Shown: piece by piece, positions 41,080 to 49,213 of the stretch
How the letters are laid out: every line of letters starts with the position of its first letter
How positions within the stretch are numbered: the first letter of the stretch is position 1
Source of the DNA: JADZGC01 sp964391595
Lineage (GTDB): Bacteria; Patescibacteriota; Saccharimonadia; CAILAD01; GCA-016700035
Reading direction: 5' to 3'
NCBI GenBank assembly: GCA_964391595.1
Contig: CAYMMM010000001.1
Coordinates: forward strand, 34,256-98,255
DNA length: 64,000 nucleotides
Notes under the pieces: model-generated
Database searches by the model: none
What the model saw: only the letters and a program-made list of their open reading frames with translations
What the model was told of the DNA's origin: nothing
Translations under genes and position numbers: made by a program

Positions 41080-41339
41080 GCTTGCTTCTCCTTAGTGACA
41101 GGTGCTGCTTCGAGTACTTTTGTAATCTCAAAGTGCTTATCGCTGCTGATCGGACGTGTCTCGGTAATCTCAACTATGTCGCCAATGTTTGCGCTATTCT
41201 CTGCGTCGTGAGCCTTAATTCGCGCGGATACAGTATAACGCTTGCGATAAATTGGATGATTTTTTGCACGCTCAATCATCACCACGACGGTTTTATCCAT
41301 CTTGTTTGAAACAACTTTTCCGGTGAGTGTTCTAGCCAT
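41076..41339 (-). CDS. rpsQ: Ribosomal protein uS17
   Basis: 87 residues. TLTGKVVSNKMDKTVVVMIERAKNHPIYRK and NIGDIVEITETRPISSDKHFEI. Start lies inside the last codons of rpmC (8-nt overlap). Confidence 0.97.
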   Translation of the reverse strand: MARTLTGKVVSNKMDKTVVVMIERAKNHPIYRKRYTVSARIKAHDAENSANIGDIVEITETRPISSDKHFEITKVLEAAPVTKEKQA

Positions 41340-41544
41340 GTTTTTTCTCCAATTCTTCTAGCTCGCGTTCGGACTGGATGGTGAGGGCTCGAGCAATTGT
41401 TTTCTTGAGATTATGAATTTCTTTGACGTTCTTGATTTCTTTGGTGCGCAAATCTATGTGAGCTTGCGCAAGTTTTTGACGAGTTTCGGTCACGAGAGTA
41501 GCTAGCTCTGCTGCTGATTTAGTGCGTAATTCGGTAGTTTTCAT
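41332..41544 (-). CDS. rpmC: Ribosomal protein uL29
   Basis: 70 residues. LRTKSAAELATLVTETRQKL and EIHNLKKTIARALTI, the two-helix hairpin of L29 at the peptide-exit rim. Two nt after rplP. Confidence 0.95.
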   Translation of the reverse strand: MKTTELRTKSAAELATLVTETRQKLAQAHIDLRTKEIKNVKEIHNLKKTIARALTIQSERELEELEKKHG

Positions 41545-41546
41545 GA

Positions 41547-41960
41547 TTATTCAGCCTCTCTCGTCACAAAACGTGATTTTACTGGCAGCTTGCGGCCTGC
41601 CAATCGCATTGCTTCCTTGGCGATTTCTTCCGATACGCCATCTAGTTCAAAGATAATGCGGCCGGCCTGCACCTTTGCAACATAGTGATCTACAGCACCC
41701 TTACCTGAACCCATGCGCACTTCGTTCGGCTTCTTGGTGACTGGAGTATGAGGAAACACTCGAATCCAAACCTTACCGCCACGCTTGATATAGCGGGTCA
41801 TAGCGCGTCGAGCGGCCTCAATCTGGCGTGATGTTAGGCGATCATTCTCAAGGACACGGAGACCATAGCGACCAAAGTCGATATTAGTACCACGAGCTGC
41901 TACGCCTTCGTTCTTACCCTTGAAGGTCTTACGGAATTTAGTCTTGCGTGGGAGCAACAT
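41547..41960 (-). CDS. rplP: Ribosomal protein uL16
   Basis: 137 residues. MLLPRKTKFRKTFKGKNEGV and the GKGAVDHYVAKVQAGRIIFEL block are diagnostic; the VRMGSGKG motif is intact. Two nt after rpsC. Confidence 0.97.
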   Translation of the reverse strand: MLLPRKTKFRKTFKGKNEGVAARGTNIDFGRYGLRVLENDRLTSRQIEAARRAMTRYIKRGGKVWIRVFPHTPVTKKPNEVRMGSGKGAVDHYVAKVQAGRIIFELDGVSEEIAKEAMRLAGRKLPVKSRFVTREAE

Positions 41961-41962
41961 GG

Positions 41963-42589
41963 TTAGTTCTCCTCTCCTTGATAAATCCAGACCTTGACGC
42001 CGATAACGCCGAATGTGGTACTGGCATCAGCAGTAGCGTAGCTGATCTTCGCACGGATGGTATGCAATGGAATACTTCCTTCAGCAACAGTTTCGCGGCG
42101 AGCCATATCAGCCCCGTTAAGACGGCCAGAAACACTGGCTTTCACGCCAGATGCGCCGGCTTTCATACTATTTTCAACTGTGTTCTTAAGGATGCGACGG
42201 AATGGCATACGGCGTTCGAGAGCACTAGCAATGTTATTTGCCACAAGCTGAGCTTCAAGATCAGGCTGACGAATTTCTTCGATATTTATGCGCATTTTGC
42301 CGGTTACAACCTTGGCAAGCGCATCTTTTAATGCGGTAGTACCCGATCCTCCACGACCGATAACAACGCCTGGTTTAGCGGTGTGGATAGTAATAACCAC
42401 TTCACCAGTAGAGCGCTCAATATCAACGCGAGCAACTGCAGCGCGAAAGCCGAGCATATCGCCTACGATCTTGCGAATCTTCAGGTCTTCATTAAGAAGT
42501 GTTTTGTAGTCACGCTCTGCAAACCAGCGACTGCGCCATTGGCGATCAGCAGCGAGACGAAGTGAAATTGGATTGATCTTATTTCCCAT
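41963..42589 (-). CDS. rpsC: Ribosomal protein uS3
   Basis: 208 residues. KH domain with HTAKPGVVIGRGGSGTTAL and C-terminal RRETVAEGSIPLHTIRAKISYATADASTTFGVIGVKVWIYQGE. Its ATG overlaps the rplV stop by one nt. Confidence 0.98.
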   Translation of the reverse strand: MGNKINPISLRLAADRQWRSRWFAERDYKTLLNEDLKIRKIVGDMLGFRAAVARVDIERSTGEVVITIHTAKPGVVIGRGGSGTTALKDALAKVVTGKMRINIEEIRQPDLEAQLVANNIASALERRMPFRRILKNTVENSMKAGASGVKASVSGRLNGADMARRETVAEGSIPLHTIRAKISYATADASTTFGVIGVKVWIYQGEEN

Positions 42590-43002
42590 TACTTGGCTTC
42601 CTTTCCAGCTGGAGCTGGCTTCTTGGTTTGCTTTTCAGTGCGCGCAGAGACTTTCTTTGCAGCTGGTACTGCATCATCACTGACGACTACGGTCAAATGG
42701 GCACTGCGGTGCAAGATTGGGTGCGCCATACCACGAGAGCGTGGGCGCCACGTCTTGCGAGCCGATCCTTCGTCGACACGGATTTCAGCGATGCGCAGAC
42801 CACTCTTGCGTAAGTTGTGATTGTTTTCAGCATTTGCTACTGCACTCTTGAGCGCATCGGCTACCATAACCGCACCTTTCTTAGGAGTAGCGGCGAGAAG
42901 TTGTTCAGCTTCAATGACGCGTGCATTCCGAATCAGATCCGCGCTATTACGCAGCTTGCGTGCTGATATTTTGAGGCCTCGAGCTTTTGCAGTAACTTTC
43001 AT
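42589..43002 (-). CDS. rplV: Ribosomal protein uL22
   Basis: 137 residues. KISARKLRNSADLIRNARV and the tunnel-lining hairpin RPRSRGMAHPILHRSAHLTVVV. The C-terminal about 22 residues are a Lys/Ala-rich extension. Confidence 0.96.
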   Translation of the reverse strand: MKVTAKARGLKISARKLRNSADLIRNARVIEAEQLLAATPKKGAVMVADALKSAVANAENNHNLRKSGLRIAEIRVDEGSARKTWRPRSRGMAHPILHRSAHLTVVVSDDAVPAAKKVSARTEKQTKKPAPAGKEAK

Positions 43003-43007
43003 CTTAG

Positions 43008-43283
43008 TTATCCCTGTTGCTTCGCTAATTTACCACCATGGCCACGGAACTTGCGGGTAGGCGCAAACTCACCAAGCTTGTGACCGACCATGTTTTCAGT
43101 AATGAATACTGGCAGGTGTGATTTGCCATTATGAACTGCGATGGTCTTACCGACCATTTCGGGAGTAATCGAGCTTGCCCGTGCCCAAGTCTTGATCACG
43201 GTCTTATCGGTTGGACCAAGAGCCATAACCTTCTTAAGAAGCTTTTGGTCTACGTATGGACCTTTTTTGAGTGAACGGCTCAT
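43008..43283 (-). CDS. rpsS: Ribosomal protein uS19
   Basis: 91 residues. MSRSLKKGPYVDQKLLKKV, IKTWARASSITPEMVGKTIAVHNGKSHLPVFI, HKLGEFAPTRKFRGH, an ideal S19. Three nt after rplB. Confidence 0.98.
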   Translation of the reverse strand: MSRSLKKGPYVDQKLLKKVMALGPTDKTVIKTWARASSITPEMVGKTIAVHNGKSHLPVFITENMVGHKLGEFAPTRKFRGHGGKLAKQQG

Positions 43284-43286
43284 CGA

Positions 43287-44114
43287 TTACTTTCCTTTCC
43301 TTGAACGAACAATATATTTATCAGTTGCACGACGGCGGCGAGTCTTGGCGCCAAGTGCCGGCTTACCCCAAGGGGTAACTGGGCGCTTCAAACCGATTGA
43401 AGTACCCCCTTCACCACCACCATGACGGTGATCGTTCGGGTTCATAGCCTTACCACGAACGGTTGGACGAATACCTCGATTTCGAGTGCGGCCTGCCGAG
43501 CCACCCTTGATGAGACTATGGCTCTCGTTACCAACAGCGCCGATAGTGGCAAAACACACTTGTCGGATCAACCGCATCTCTCCTGATGGAAGCTTTACGG
43601 TCGCATAATCACCTTCCTTGGCTGCAAGCTGAGCTTTCATGCCGGCACTTCGCACGAGTTGTCCACCCTTACCGGGTGTGAGCTCTATATTATAGATCGT
43701 GCTTCCAAGTGGAATCTGTGAGAGTGGCATACGGTTATGTTCTTTGATGTCGGTCTCAGTTTTCGAGCTGATAACATCACCGACCTTCATGCCAGCTCCG
43801 GCCAATACGTATGCCTTAGTGCCTTTTTCGGTTTTAACGAGTGCAATGTTAGATGAACGACCGGGATCGTACTCGATGGCGATGATTTCTGCCGACTCAA
43901 GCTTTGTTTGCGAGAAATCTACAATGCGTAAGGCACGCTTCGCGCCACCACCACGGTGACGAACGGTAATTTTACCCTGGTTGTTACGACCAGCTTTTTG
44001 CTTACGCTTCAAGATCAAGCTCTTTTCAGGCTTTTTCTTTGTGATCTCTTCGAAGGCGTTCACACTCATGCCACGACGAGCGCTCGTGTTTCTTTTGTAT
44101 ACGCGAACTGCCAT
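43287..44114 (-). CDS. rplB: Ribosomal protein uL2
   Basis: 275 residues. GRNNQGKITVRHRGGGAKR, VRSAGMKAQLAAKEGDYA, and the catalytic-centre stretch VRGKAMNPNDHRHGGGEG with the essential His. Start overlaps the rplW stop by one nt. Confidence 0.98.
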   Translation of the reverse strand: MAVRVYKRNTSARRGMSVNAFEEITKKKPEKSLILKRKQKAGRNNQGKITVRHRGGGAKRALRIVDFSQTKLESAEIIAIEYDPGRSSNIALVKTEKGTKAYVLAGAGMKVGDVISSKTETDIKEHNRMPLSQIPLGSTIYNIELTPGKGGQLVRSAGMKAQLAAKEGDYATVKLPSGEMRLIRQVCFATIGAVGNESHSLIKGGSAGRTRNRGIRPTVRGKAMNPNDHRHGGGEGGTSIGLKRPVTPWGKPALGAKTRRRRATDKYIVRSRKGK

Positions 44115-44479
44115 TACTTCGCTCCTGCCTTCTCTTTGTCAGCTGCTTTTGCGGCCTTCTTATCATCTTTCTTGCGCACAGAAGTCTTCACTTCTTCCTC
44201 TTGACCAAGGTTGAAAGCAGGGATCGACTGACCCTTTGCAACGGTCACATAGGCTTTTTTCGTGTCAATCCGACGCCCTTTGATACGCTTATAACTCTTG
44301 AGCTTACCCTTGCTTACGCTAATACGCACATCGGTAGCGTCCACTTTGAATTGAGCCTTAACTGCATCCGCAATAGTGAGCTTGTTGCTTTCCATTGGTA
44401 CGCGAAATGTATACGTGCCGTTCCCAGCCTGAGTAAGGCTTTTTTCAGTAATAATAGGTTGCAAGATCATGGTGTTCAT
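44114..44479 (-). CDS. rplW: Ribosomal protein uL23
   Basis: 121 residues from MNTMILQPIITEKS; the ATG overlaps the rplD stop (ATGA), which decides the start over a codon 18 nt upstream. VDATDVRISVSKGKLKSYKRIKGRR is the L23 core. The Lys/Ala-rich tail (KKDDKKAAKAADKEKAGAK) is beyond the usual length; L23 is the ribosome's docking site for trigger factor and SRP. Confidence 0.96.
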   Translation of the reverse strand: MNTMILQPIITEKSLTQAGNGTYTFRVPMESNKLTIADAVKAQFKVDATDVRISVSKGKLKSYKRIKGRRIDTKKAYVTVAKGQSIPAFNLGQEEEVKTSVRKKDDKKAAKAADKEKAGAK

Positions 44480-45111
44480 TTCTTGTCTCCTAGCCATTCA
44501 GTCGTAAGCTCGAGTGCTTTTTTAGTAATAACAATGTGGTCTGCGTCAACTATTACGTTCACCTGCAGGTAGCGTGGCTCGCATGCTGCAACTCGTGGGA
44601 GGTTGCGTGTAGCGCGTCGTACTGCATCAGTATATTTTTCGACGACAAAAAGTACTGAGCCGGTGAGCTTGAGTTTATCAAGCAGAGCAACGGTCTGCTT
44701 GACCTTGGCATCGCTTACATCTAGATCCTCAATCACAGAGATAGCTTTTGCTTCAGCCTTCAGGGAGAGTGCTTGCGCGAGACTTGCACGAATGGCCTTT
44801 TTAGGGAGGTCTATAGTGTGGTTTTGCTCGCCCGTTGGCCCAAACACAGTACCCCCACCACGCCAGATAGGGTTACGTATTGAGCCGCTACGTGCGCGAC
44901 CAGTACCCTTCTGACGAAATGGCTTCTTGCCGCCACCGCTGATTTCACCGCGAGTCTTTGTTTTTGCTGTCGCTTGGCGTTGGTTTGCAAGTGCGCGCGA
45001 ATAGGCTACCTTAATAAGTCCAGGTGTGATGGTTCGCCCGAAAACACCCTTCTCAAGGGTAATCTCGGCGGTCGCCTTATTCCCAGTCTTCGTATATGTA
45101 GCAACCTTCAT
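44476..45111 (-). CDS. rplD: Ribosomal protein uL4
   Basis: 211 residues. KTRGEISGGGKKPFRQKGTGRARSGSIRNPIWRGGGTVFGP is the extended-loop signature; the C-terminal Rossmann-like half ends VIVDADHIVITKKALE. In E. coli L4 controls the S10 operon by attenuation; the equivalent leader here would be ahead of rplC. Confidence 0.97.
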   Translation of the reverse strand: MKVATYTKTGNKATAEITLEKGVFGRTITPGLIKVAYSRALANQRQATAKTKTRGEISGGGKKPFRQKGTGRARSGSIRNPIWRGGGTVFGPTGEQNHTIDLPKKAIRASLAQALSLKAEAKAISVIEDLDVSDAKVKQTVALLDKLKLTGSVLFVVEKYTDAVRRATRNLPRVAACEPRYLQVNVIVDADHIVITKKALELTTEWLGDKK

Positions 45112-45728
45112 ACAGTAAGCCCTTTCAACATAACAATCCCTTTGCGTGGGCCTGGGACAGCCCCAGCTATTGCAATGACATTGTTTTCGGCGTCTATGTG
45201 TGCAATCTTAAGGTTCTTCACAGTGACCTGTTCGTGTCCCATGTGGCCAGCCATTTTAATGCCTTTGAAGACGTGCTGTGGGTAGCCTGCGCCGATCGAA
45301 CCTGGTGCACGGTAGTTATGTGAACCGTGAGTCTTTGGCCCACGGTGGAAATTGTGACGCTTGATGGTGCCTGCAAAACCTTTGCCCTTAGACACGCCCG
45401 TTACAGCAATTTTCTCGCCAATTTCGAAAACGTCTGCTTTGATTTGGTCGCCAACCTTAAGCGCTTCTTCTCCCTCAACTTCAGTGGTTCGAACTTCACG
45501 CAACATTTTGGAGTTCGCACCACTAGCTTTGAGGTGGCCAGCCTTAGACTTTGGCATACGCTTCATATCACCAAAACCGAGTTGGGCAGCCGAATAGCCA
45601 TCATTAGCGACCGTCTTGACCTGGGTAATAACACAAGGACCAGCCTGTAGTACAGTAACAGACTGTAAACGACCCTCAGCATCATAGAGCTGAGTCATGC
45701 CAATTTTTTGTGCGAGTAGTGCTTTCAT
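45108..45728 (-). CDS. rplC: Ribosomal protein uL3
   Basis: 206 residues from MKALLAQKIGMTQLY. KGKGFAGTIKRHNFHRGPKTHGSHNYRAPGSIG is the conserved L3 loop near the peptidyl-transferase centre. An in-frame codon 39 nt upstream is rejected because family members begin at MKALLAQKIGM. First gene of the S10-type operon here, because rpsJ is separated from it by an opposite-strand gene and terminators. Confidence 0.97.
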   Translation of the reverse strand: MKALLAQKIGMTQLYDAEGRLQSVTVLQAGPCVITQVKTVANDGYSAAQLGFGDMKRMPKSKAGHLKASGANSKMLREVRTTEVEGEEALKVGDQIKADVFEIGEKIAVTGVSKGKGFAGTIKRHNFHRGPKTHGSHNYRAPGSIGAGYPQHVFKGIKMAGHMGHEQVTVKNLKIAHIDAENNVIAIAGAVPGPRKGIVMLKGLTV

Positions 45729-45847
45729 ATATCTTGGGATCGTTTCAAATAAAATCCTGGCAAGCAATCCGGTTTCCAGATAGATACACAGCGCGTGATT
45801 TCCTGGACCTGGGCGCTTCCCAGCGAGTTATTAAGTCAACGTCCACA

Positions 45848-45877
45848 AGTTTATCAGATATGCATCAGATATGTCAA
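45848..45877 (-). promoter_or_regulatory. Promoter of the rplC operon with structured leader
   Basis: Minus-strand TTGACA (45872-45877), 18-nt spacer, TAAACT (45848-45853) preceded by TGA. The leader of about 115 nt to rplC contains CTGGG-AAGCG-CCCAG and other short pairings; a ribosomal-protein control element is possible but not recognised. Confidence 0.6.
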
Positions 45878-45928
45878 CAGTTTTCTATGTAGCGTACCGG
45901 ATTTAAAGTAGTGCCAATCGGTATAATA

Positions 45929-45957
45929 TTGACATTATGTTTTTTCTATACTATTAT
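45929..45957 (+). promoter_or_regulatory. Promoter of the 45995 gene
   Basis: TTGACA (45929-45934), 17-nt spacer, TATTAT (45952-45957), 38 nt before the GTG start. It faces away from the rplC promoter. Confidence 0.65.
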
Positions 45958-45994
45958 TATAGTTATCTCAGTACCTTTCGGAGGAGTTACTACT

Positions 45995-46360
45995 GTGGAG
46001 CAACATCGGTATAGGTTGACCATCTGGCACCGCTATGGACTTCCAGAAAAGATCGCGGTCGATCTCGTACGCAATAACAACGCTGGAGATCGAACCCTGA
46101 CAACTCTGAACCCTGACCAAGCCGGCCTGGCGCCGTTAACTGTCTTACTCGAAGAAGCCGCGCTCACAGATCAAATACGACGTGCCGGCGTTTGGTCATT
46201 GACAGGAGATCTCGACGAGCTTCGCGAAAAAGCCGAAGGGGTAGTCGAAGAGATCTACCGCAACAAGCATGGGTTTGTCGATCAGCCAACGGTCACACTC
46301 GCTCTCAAGTTCGCACACGAAACCCTGACGCTTGCAGCACTTGAAGCCGCATTGATCTAA
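45995..46360 (+). CDS. Hypothetical soluble protein inserted between rpsJ and rplC
   Basis: 121 residues, GTG start with a near-ideal GGAGGAG (45980-45986) 8 nt upstream; the open frame extends further but would read through the promoter. The sequence is helical and mildly acidic (LTIWHRYGLPEKIAVDLVRN; DLDELREKAEGVVEEIYRNK) with no motif I recognise. It has its own promoter and terminator on the strand opposite to all ribosomal genes, so it is a self-contained insertion that splits the S10 operon. Confidence 0.7.
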   Translation: MEQHRYRLTIWHRYGLPEKIAVDLVRNNNAGDRTLTTLNPDQAGLAPLTVLLEEAALTDQIRRAGVWSLTGDLDELREKAEGVVEEIYRNKHGFVDQPTVTLALKFAHETLTLAALEAALI

Positions 46361-46379
46361 TTTCATACCCCTATCTGTG

Positions 46380-46415
46380 GCCCGACTTCTCTTCTTATAG
46401 AGGTCGGGCTATCTT
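46380..46415 (+). terminator. Terminator of the 45995 gene
   Basis: GCCCGAC (46380-46386) pairs with GTCGGGC (46403-46409), followed by TATCTT. Confidence 0.65.
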
Positions 46416-46430
46416 CATGATAGGCATACG

Positions 46431-46454
46431 AAAAAAGCCCAAGAAGGGCTTTTT
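46431..46454. terminator. Bidirectional terminator after rpsJ
   Basis: AAAAAGCCC / GGGCTTTTT with an AAGAA loop; it ends the tuf-rpsJ transcript on the minus strand. Confidence 0.85.
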
Positions 46455-46473
46455 CATCACGCTTGAAAAAGTT

Positions 46474-46791
46474 CTACATCTTTATTTCGATATCAACACC
46501 AGCCGGGAGACTCAGATTCATCAGTGAATCGATCGTCTTCGGGGTTGGTTCAGTGATATCGATCAAGCGCTTATGTGTGCGCATCTCAAAAGCTTCATGG
46601 CTGTCTTTGAAGATGTGAGGACTGCGAATAACCGTTGTCGTCTTCTTATCAGTTGGCAGCGGTACCGGACCGGCAACTTGGGCGCCGGTGCGGATAGCCG
46701 TGTCAATGATTTGCTTCGCGGACTGGTCTATGACCTTGTTGTCATATGCCTTGAGACGAATGCGAATGCGCTGAGTGTTTTTGTCGCTCAT
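46474..46791 (-). CDS. rpsJ: Ribosomal protein uS10
   Basis: 105 residues. RIRIRLKAYDNKVIDQSAKQI, GPVPLPTDK and FEMRTHKRLIDI are diagnostic; it also serves as NusE in antitermination. Co-transcribed with tuf (29 nt gap) and cut off from rplC by terminators, unlike the classical S10 operon. Confidence 0.98.
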   Translation of the reverse strand: MSDKNTQRIRIRLKAYDNKVIDQSAKQIIDTAIRTGAQVAGPVPLPTDKKTTTVIRSPHIFKDSHEAFEMRTHKRLIDITEPTPKTIDSLMNLSLPAGVDIEIKM

Positions 46792-46820
46792 AAGGTGCCT
46801 TCTTTAGAAATCCTTATGTC

Positions 46821-48002
46821 TTACTTCGTGATCTTCGTTACGACACCAGCTCCGACAGTACGGCCACCTTCGCGGATAGCGAAGCGAAGACCTTCATCCA
46901 TAGCGATTGGAGCAAGCAATTTAACGCTTACATTGATATTATCACCAGGCATAACCATCTTCATGCCATCCGGAAGCTTCACTTCACCGGTTACGTCAGT
47001 AGTACGGAAGTAGAACTGCGGCTTGTAGCCATCGAGGAATGGGGTGTGACGTCCACCTTCTTCTTTGTTCAGAACATATACTTCAGCTTCAAACTCGGTA
47101 TGAGGAGTGATTGAACCTGGCTTAGCGATAACCTGACCGCGCTCGATCTGAGTGCGCTCAATGCCACGAAGCAAGAGACCTACGTTGTCACCAGCTTGAC
47201 CTTGGTCGAGAAGCTTGCGGAACATTTCGACACCAGTGACAACAGTCTTCTGGTTATCCTTGATACCAACAATTTCAACTTCTTCGTTTACCTTGATGAT
47301 ACCTTGTTCGATACGACCGGTAGCAACAGTACCACGGCCCTTAATCGAGAAAACATCTTCGATTGGCATCAAGAATGGCTTGTCGAGATCGCGCTCTGGC
47401 TCTGGGAGGAATTCGTCCATAGCCTTCACGAGTTCCATGATTGAGTCTTCAGCGGCTGCATCACCTTCGAGAGCCTTGAGAGCAGAACCCTTTACGATTG
47501 GGCAGTCACGAGCAAATTCGTTCTTCTCGAGCAGGTCGCGGATTTCTTCTTCTACGAGTTCGGCGATCTCTGGATCAGCCATGTCCATCTTGTTCATGTA
47601 GACAAGAATACGTGGTACACCAACCTGACGAGCAAGCAATACGTGCTCACGAGTCTGAGGCATTGGACCGTCGGCAGCAGATACTACCAGGATAGCGCCG
47701 TCAACCTGAGCAGCACCGGTGATCATGTTCTTCACATAGTCAGCGTGCCCTGGCATGTCGACGTGAGCGTAGTGACGCTTCTCTGACTCGTACTCTTGGT
47801 GAGAGGTAGCGATGGTAATACCGCGCTCGCGCTCTTCTGGAGCCTTGTCGATTTCATCGTAGTTAATCGGCTTGTTTACGTCTGAAGGCAATTTCTTTGC
47901 CAAGACATGCGTAATAGCAGCCGTGAGGGTTGTCTTACCGTGGTCAACGTGACCCATGGTACCGACGTTAATATGTGGTTTATCGCGCTTGAATTCTGCC
48001 AC
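46821..48002 (-). CDS. tuf: Elongation factor Tu
   Basis: 393 residues, GTG start with AAGGAG upstream. G1 GHVDHGKT, G2 RGITIAT, G3 DMPGHADY, G4 NKMD and G5 GSALK are intact, as are domain II and III signatures (GRGTVATGRIEQG; RTTDVTG). Delivers aminoacyl-tRNA to the ribosome. Own promoter about 110 nt upstream; followed by rpsJ. Confidence 0.98.
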   Translation of the reverse strand: MAEFKRDKPHINVGTMGHVDHGKTTLTAAITHVLAKKLPSDVNKPINYDEIDKAPEERERGITIATSHQEYESEKRHYAHVDMPGHADYVKNMITGAAQVDGAILVVSAADGPMPQTREHVLLARQVGVPRILVYMNKMDMADPEIAELVEEEIRDLLEKNEFARDCPIVKGSALKALEGDAAAEDSIMELVKAMDEFLPEPERDLDKPFLMPIEDVFSIKGRGTVATGRIEQGIIKVNEEVEIVGIKDNQKTVVTGVEMFRKLLDQGQAGDNVGLLLRGIERTQIERGQVIAKPGSITPHTEFEAEVYVLNKEEGGRHTPFLDGYKPQFYFRTTDVTGEVKLPDGMKMVMPGDNINVSVKLLAPIAMDEGLRFAIREGGRTVGAGVVTKITK

Positions 48003-48113
48003 GAAAAATCTCCTTATCTTTTTATAAATACGATCATTGCATTGGTGTCATACGACGATGTCTATGGTGCGCGCTAGGACAAGAAAAACCGCCCCACCAC
48101 GCAGGACTGGTCT

Positions 48114-48142
48114 ATTGTATCGAGAAATAAGCGGGTTGTAAA
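48114..48142 (-). promoter_or_regulatory. Promoter of tuf-rpsJ
   Basis: Minus-strand TTTACA (48137-48142), 17-nt spacer, TACAAT (48114-48119); leader of about 105 nt. Confidence 0.65.
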
Positions 48143-48167
48143 GAGTGATACATTGCTTTGTCTAGCA

Positions 48168-48199
48168 ATAGTCCCCTCGGCGTAAACCAAGGGGACTAT
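48168..48199 (-). terminator. Hairpin at the end of the 48196 gene
   Basis: ATAGTCCCCT (48168-48177) and AGGGGACTAT (48190-48199) pair over ten bases, overlapping the stop codon of the membrane protein gene. No long U-run follows, so it may act as a 3' stabiliser or weak terminator. Confidence 0.55.
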
Positions 48200-48666
48200 G
48201 AGATATCAAGTTCTCTCTCAATCGATTTGCGGGCATAACGCTCAACGCGAGCCAAGAAGCAAGACAAGCGAATGTTTGGCCAACTCCATAGAAACCAAGT
48301 GATCAACGCCCCCGCGACCATGAAATGCAGCCCCTCAACAGAGCTGGGGTGCCGCATCGGTACGGTATTGAGTAAGACCCCCATGCCGTGAAACGCTACG
48401 AATATCACTAGCCCAGAAAGAAACCGCTGGCGCCAACGCGATAGCACAGCATCACGCCAGTACATGTGCTGTCCGCTGTCATCGAGAGCGAGGTATGCCA
48501 GGTACTCTATTTCTCTAAGCAACTTCTTCTGTGCGAACCACATTTTCACGTGCATGATCGGGTGGGATCTGTTCCGTAGCTTCTTGGAAATAGCTTGCAG
48601 ATTGCGATCACCTGAATTGCCTTCGGATTGCTTCCCGCCGCGATACAGCCACCTTGGAAAAGGCAT
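48196..48666 (-). CDS. Membrane protein, second of a coupled pair
   Basis: 156 residues from MPFPRWLYRGGK; the ATG overlaps the upstream stop (TGATG) and GGAGG lies about 9 nt before it. Two hydrophobic segments (about 86-106 and 118-136), a helical N-terminal region with charged residues and a basic amphipathic C-terminus (ARVERYARKSIERELDIS). It shares the two-helix-plus-charged-helix layout with the gene before it. Family not recognised. Confidence 0.6.
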   Translation of the reverse strand: MPFPRWLYRGGKQSEGNSGDRNLQAISKKLRNRSHPIMHVKMWFAQKKLLREIEYLAYLALDDSGQHMYWRDAVLSRWRQRFLSGLVIFVAFHGMGVLLNTVPMRHPSSVEGLHFMVAGALITWFLWSWPNIRLSCFLARVERYARKSIERELDIS

Positions 48667-49121
48667 CACTTTTCGAGCCTCCAGGGTACGGAGTGCAGAT
48701 ACATGTAGCGAGACGTTCGTCGCATAGTTACGCACGAACGAGCAAAGTCCCGCGCGTCCTTACGCGACATTCCTTGCATCCGGAGAAACGCGTAGCTCTT
48801 CTGTCGATCATCCCGCAAAGTGAGATACGAGTCCAGTATTCGACGCTCCCCTGCCATACGCCACTCCTGCTTAAACTCACCCCTCAGAGCGCGAGAAAAA
48901 AGCGATGCGATGACGAACAACAGTCGCCAAGCAATGTTTGCCCCCAAGATGTAGCCAAGCAAATTGCACCAGGCACGGACGACATCACCATCTCCCGCAA
49001 CACACGCATATACAAGGGTAATGCATGTAAGAATGCAGTAACTCAGCATGATGCCTTCGCCCTGCTCCGACCATGGGCCGATGAAGCGAAGTAATGCGCG
49101 CACATGTTCTCGAATCGTCAT
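48666..49121 (-). CDS. Membrane protein, first of a coupled pair
   Basis: 151 residues from MTIREHVRALL, AAGGAG 8 nt upstream of the ATG. Two hydrophobic segments (about 25-42 and 53-72) and a long basic C-terminal helical region rich in Arg (FKQEWRMAGERRILDSY, then a SRKDARDFARSCVTMRR stretch). Unknown family. The pair sits between fusA and tuf with terminator-like hairpins on both sides, as an accessory unit. Confidence 0.6.
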   Translation of the reverse strand: MTIREHVRALLRFIGPWSEQGEGIMLSYCILTCITLVYACVAGDGDVVRAWCNLLGYILGANIAWRLLFVIASLFSRALRGEFKQEWRMAGERRILDSYLTLRDDRQKSYAFLRMQGMSRKDARDFARSCVTMRRTSRYMYLHSVPWRLEK

Positions 49122-49162
49122 CACGACTCCTTGAATGTAGGTACGATGTGTTGCATTTATAT

Positions 49163-49190
49163 ACGAAAACAGCCCCGGTATCAAGGGCTG
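49163..49190 (-). terminator. Terminator after fusA
   Basis: Minus-strand CAGCCC / GGGCTG with an about 9-nt loop, followed by TTTTCG. Confidence 0.65.
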
Positions 49191-49213
49191 GATTTCGTGC
49201 TATGTGTAGCTGT

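Noticed and set aside
45911..45994. N-terminal extension of the 45995 gene with a hydrophobic segment
   Set aside because: It reads through the TTGACA/TATTAT promoter; the GGAGGAG site points to the GTG at 45995.
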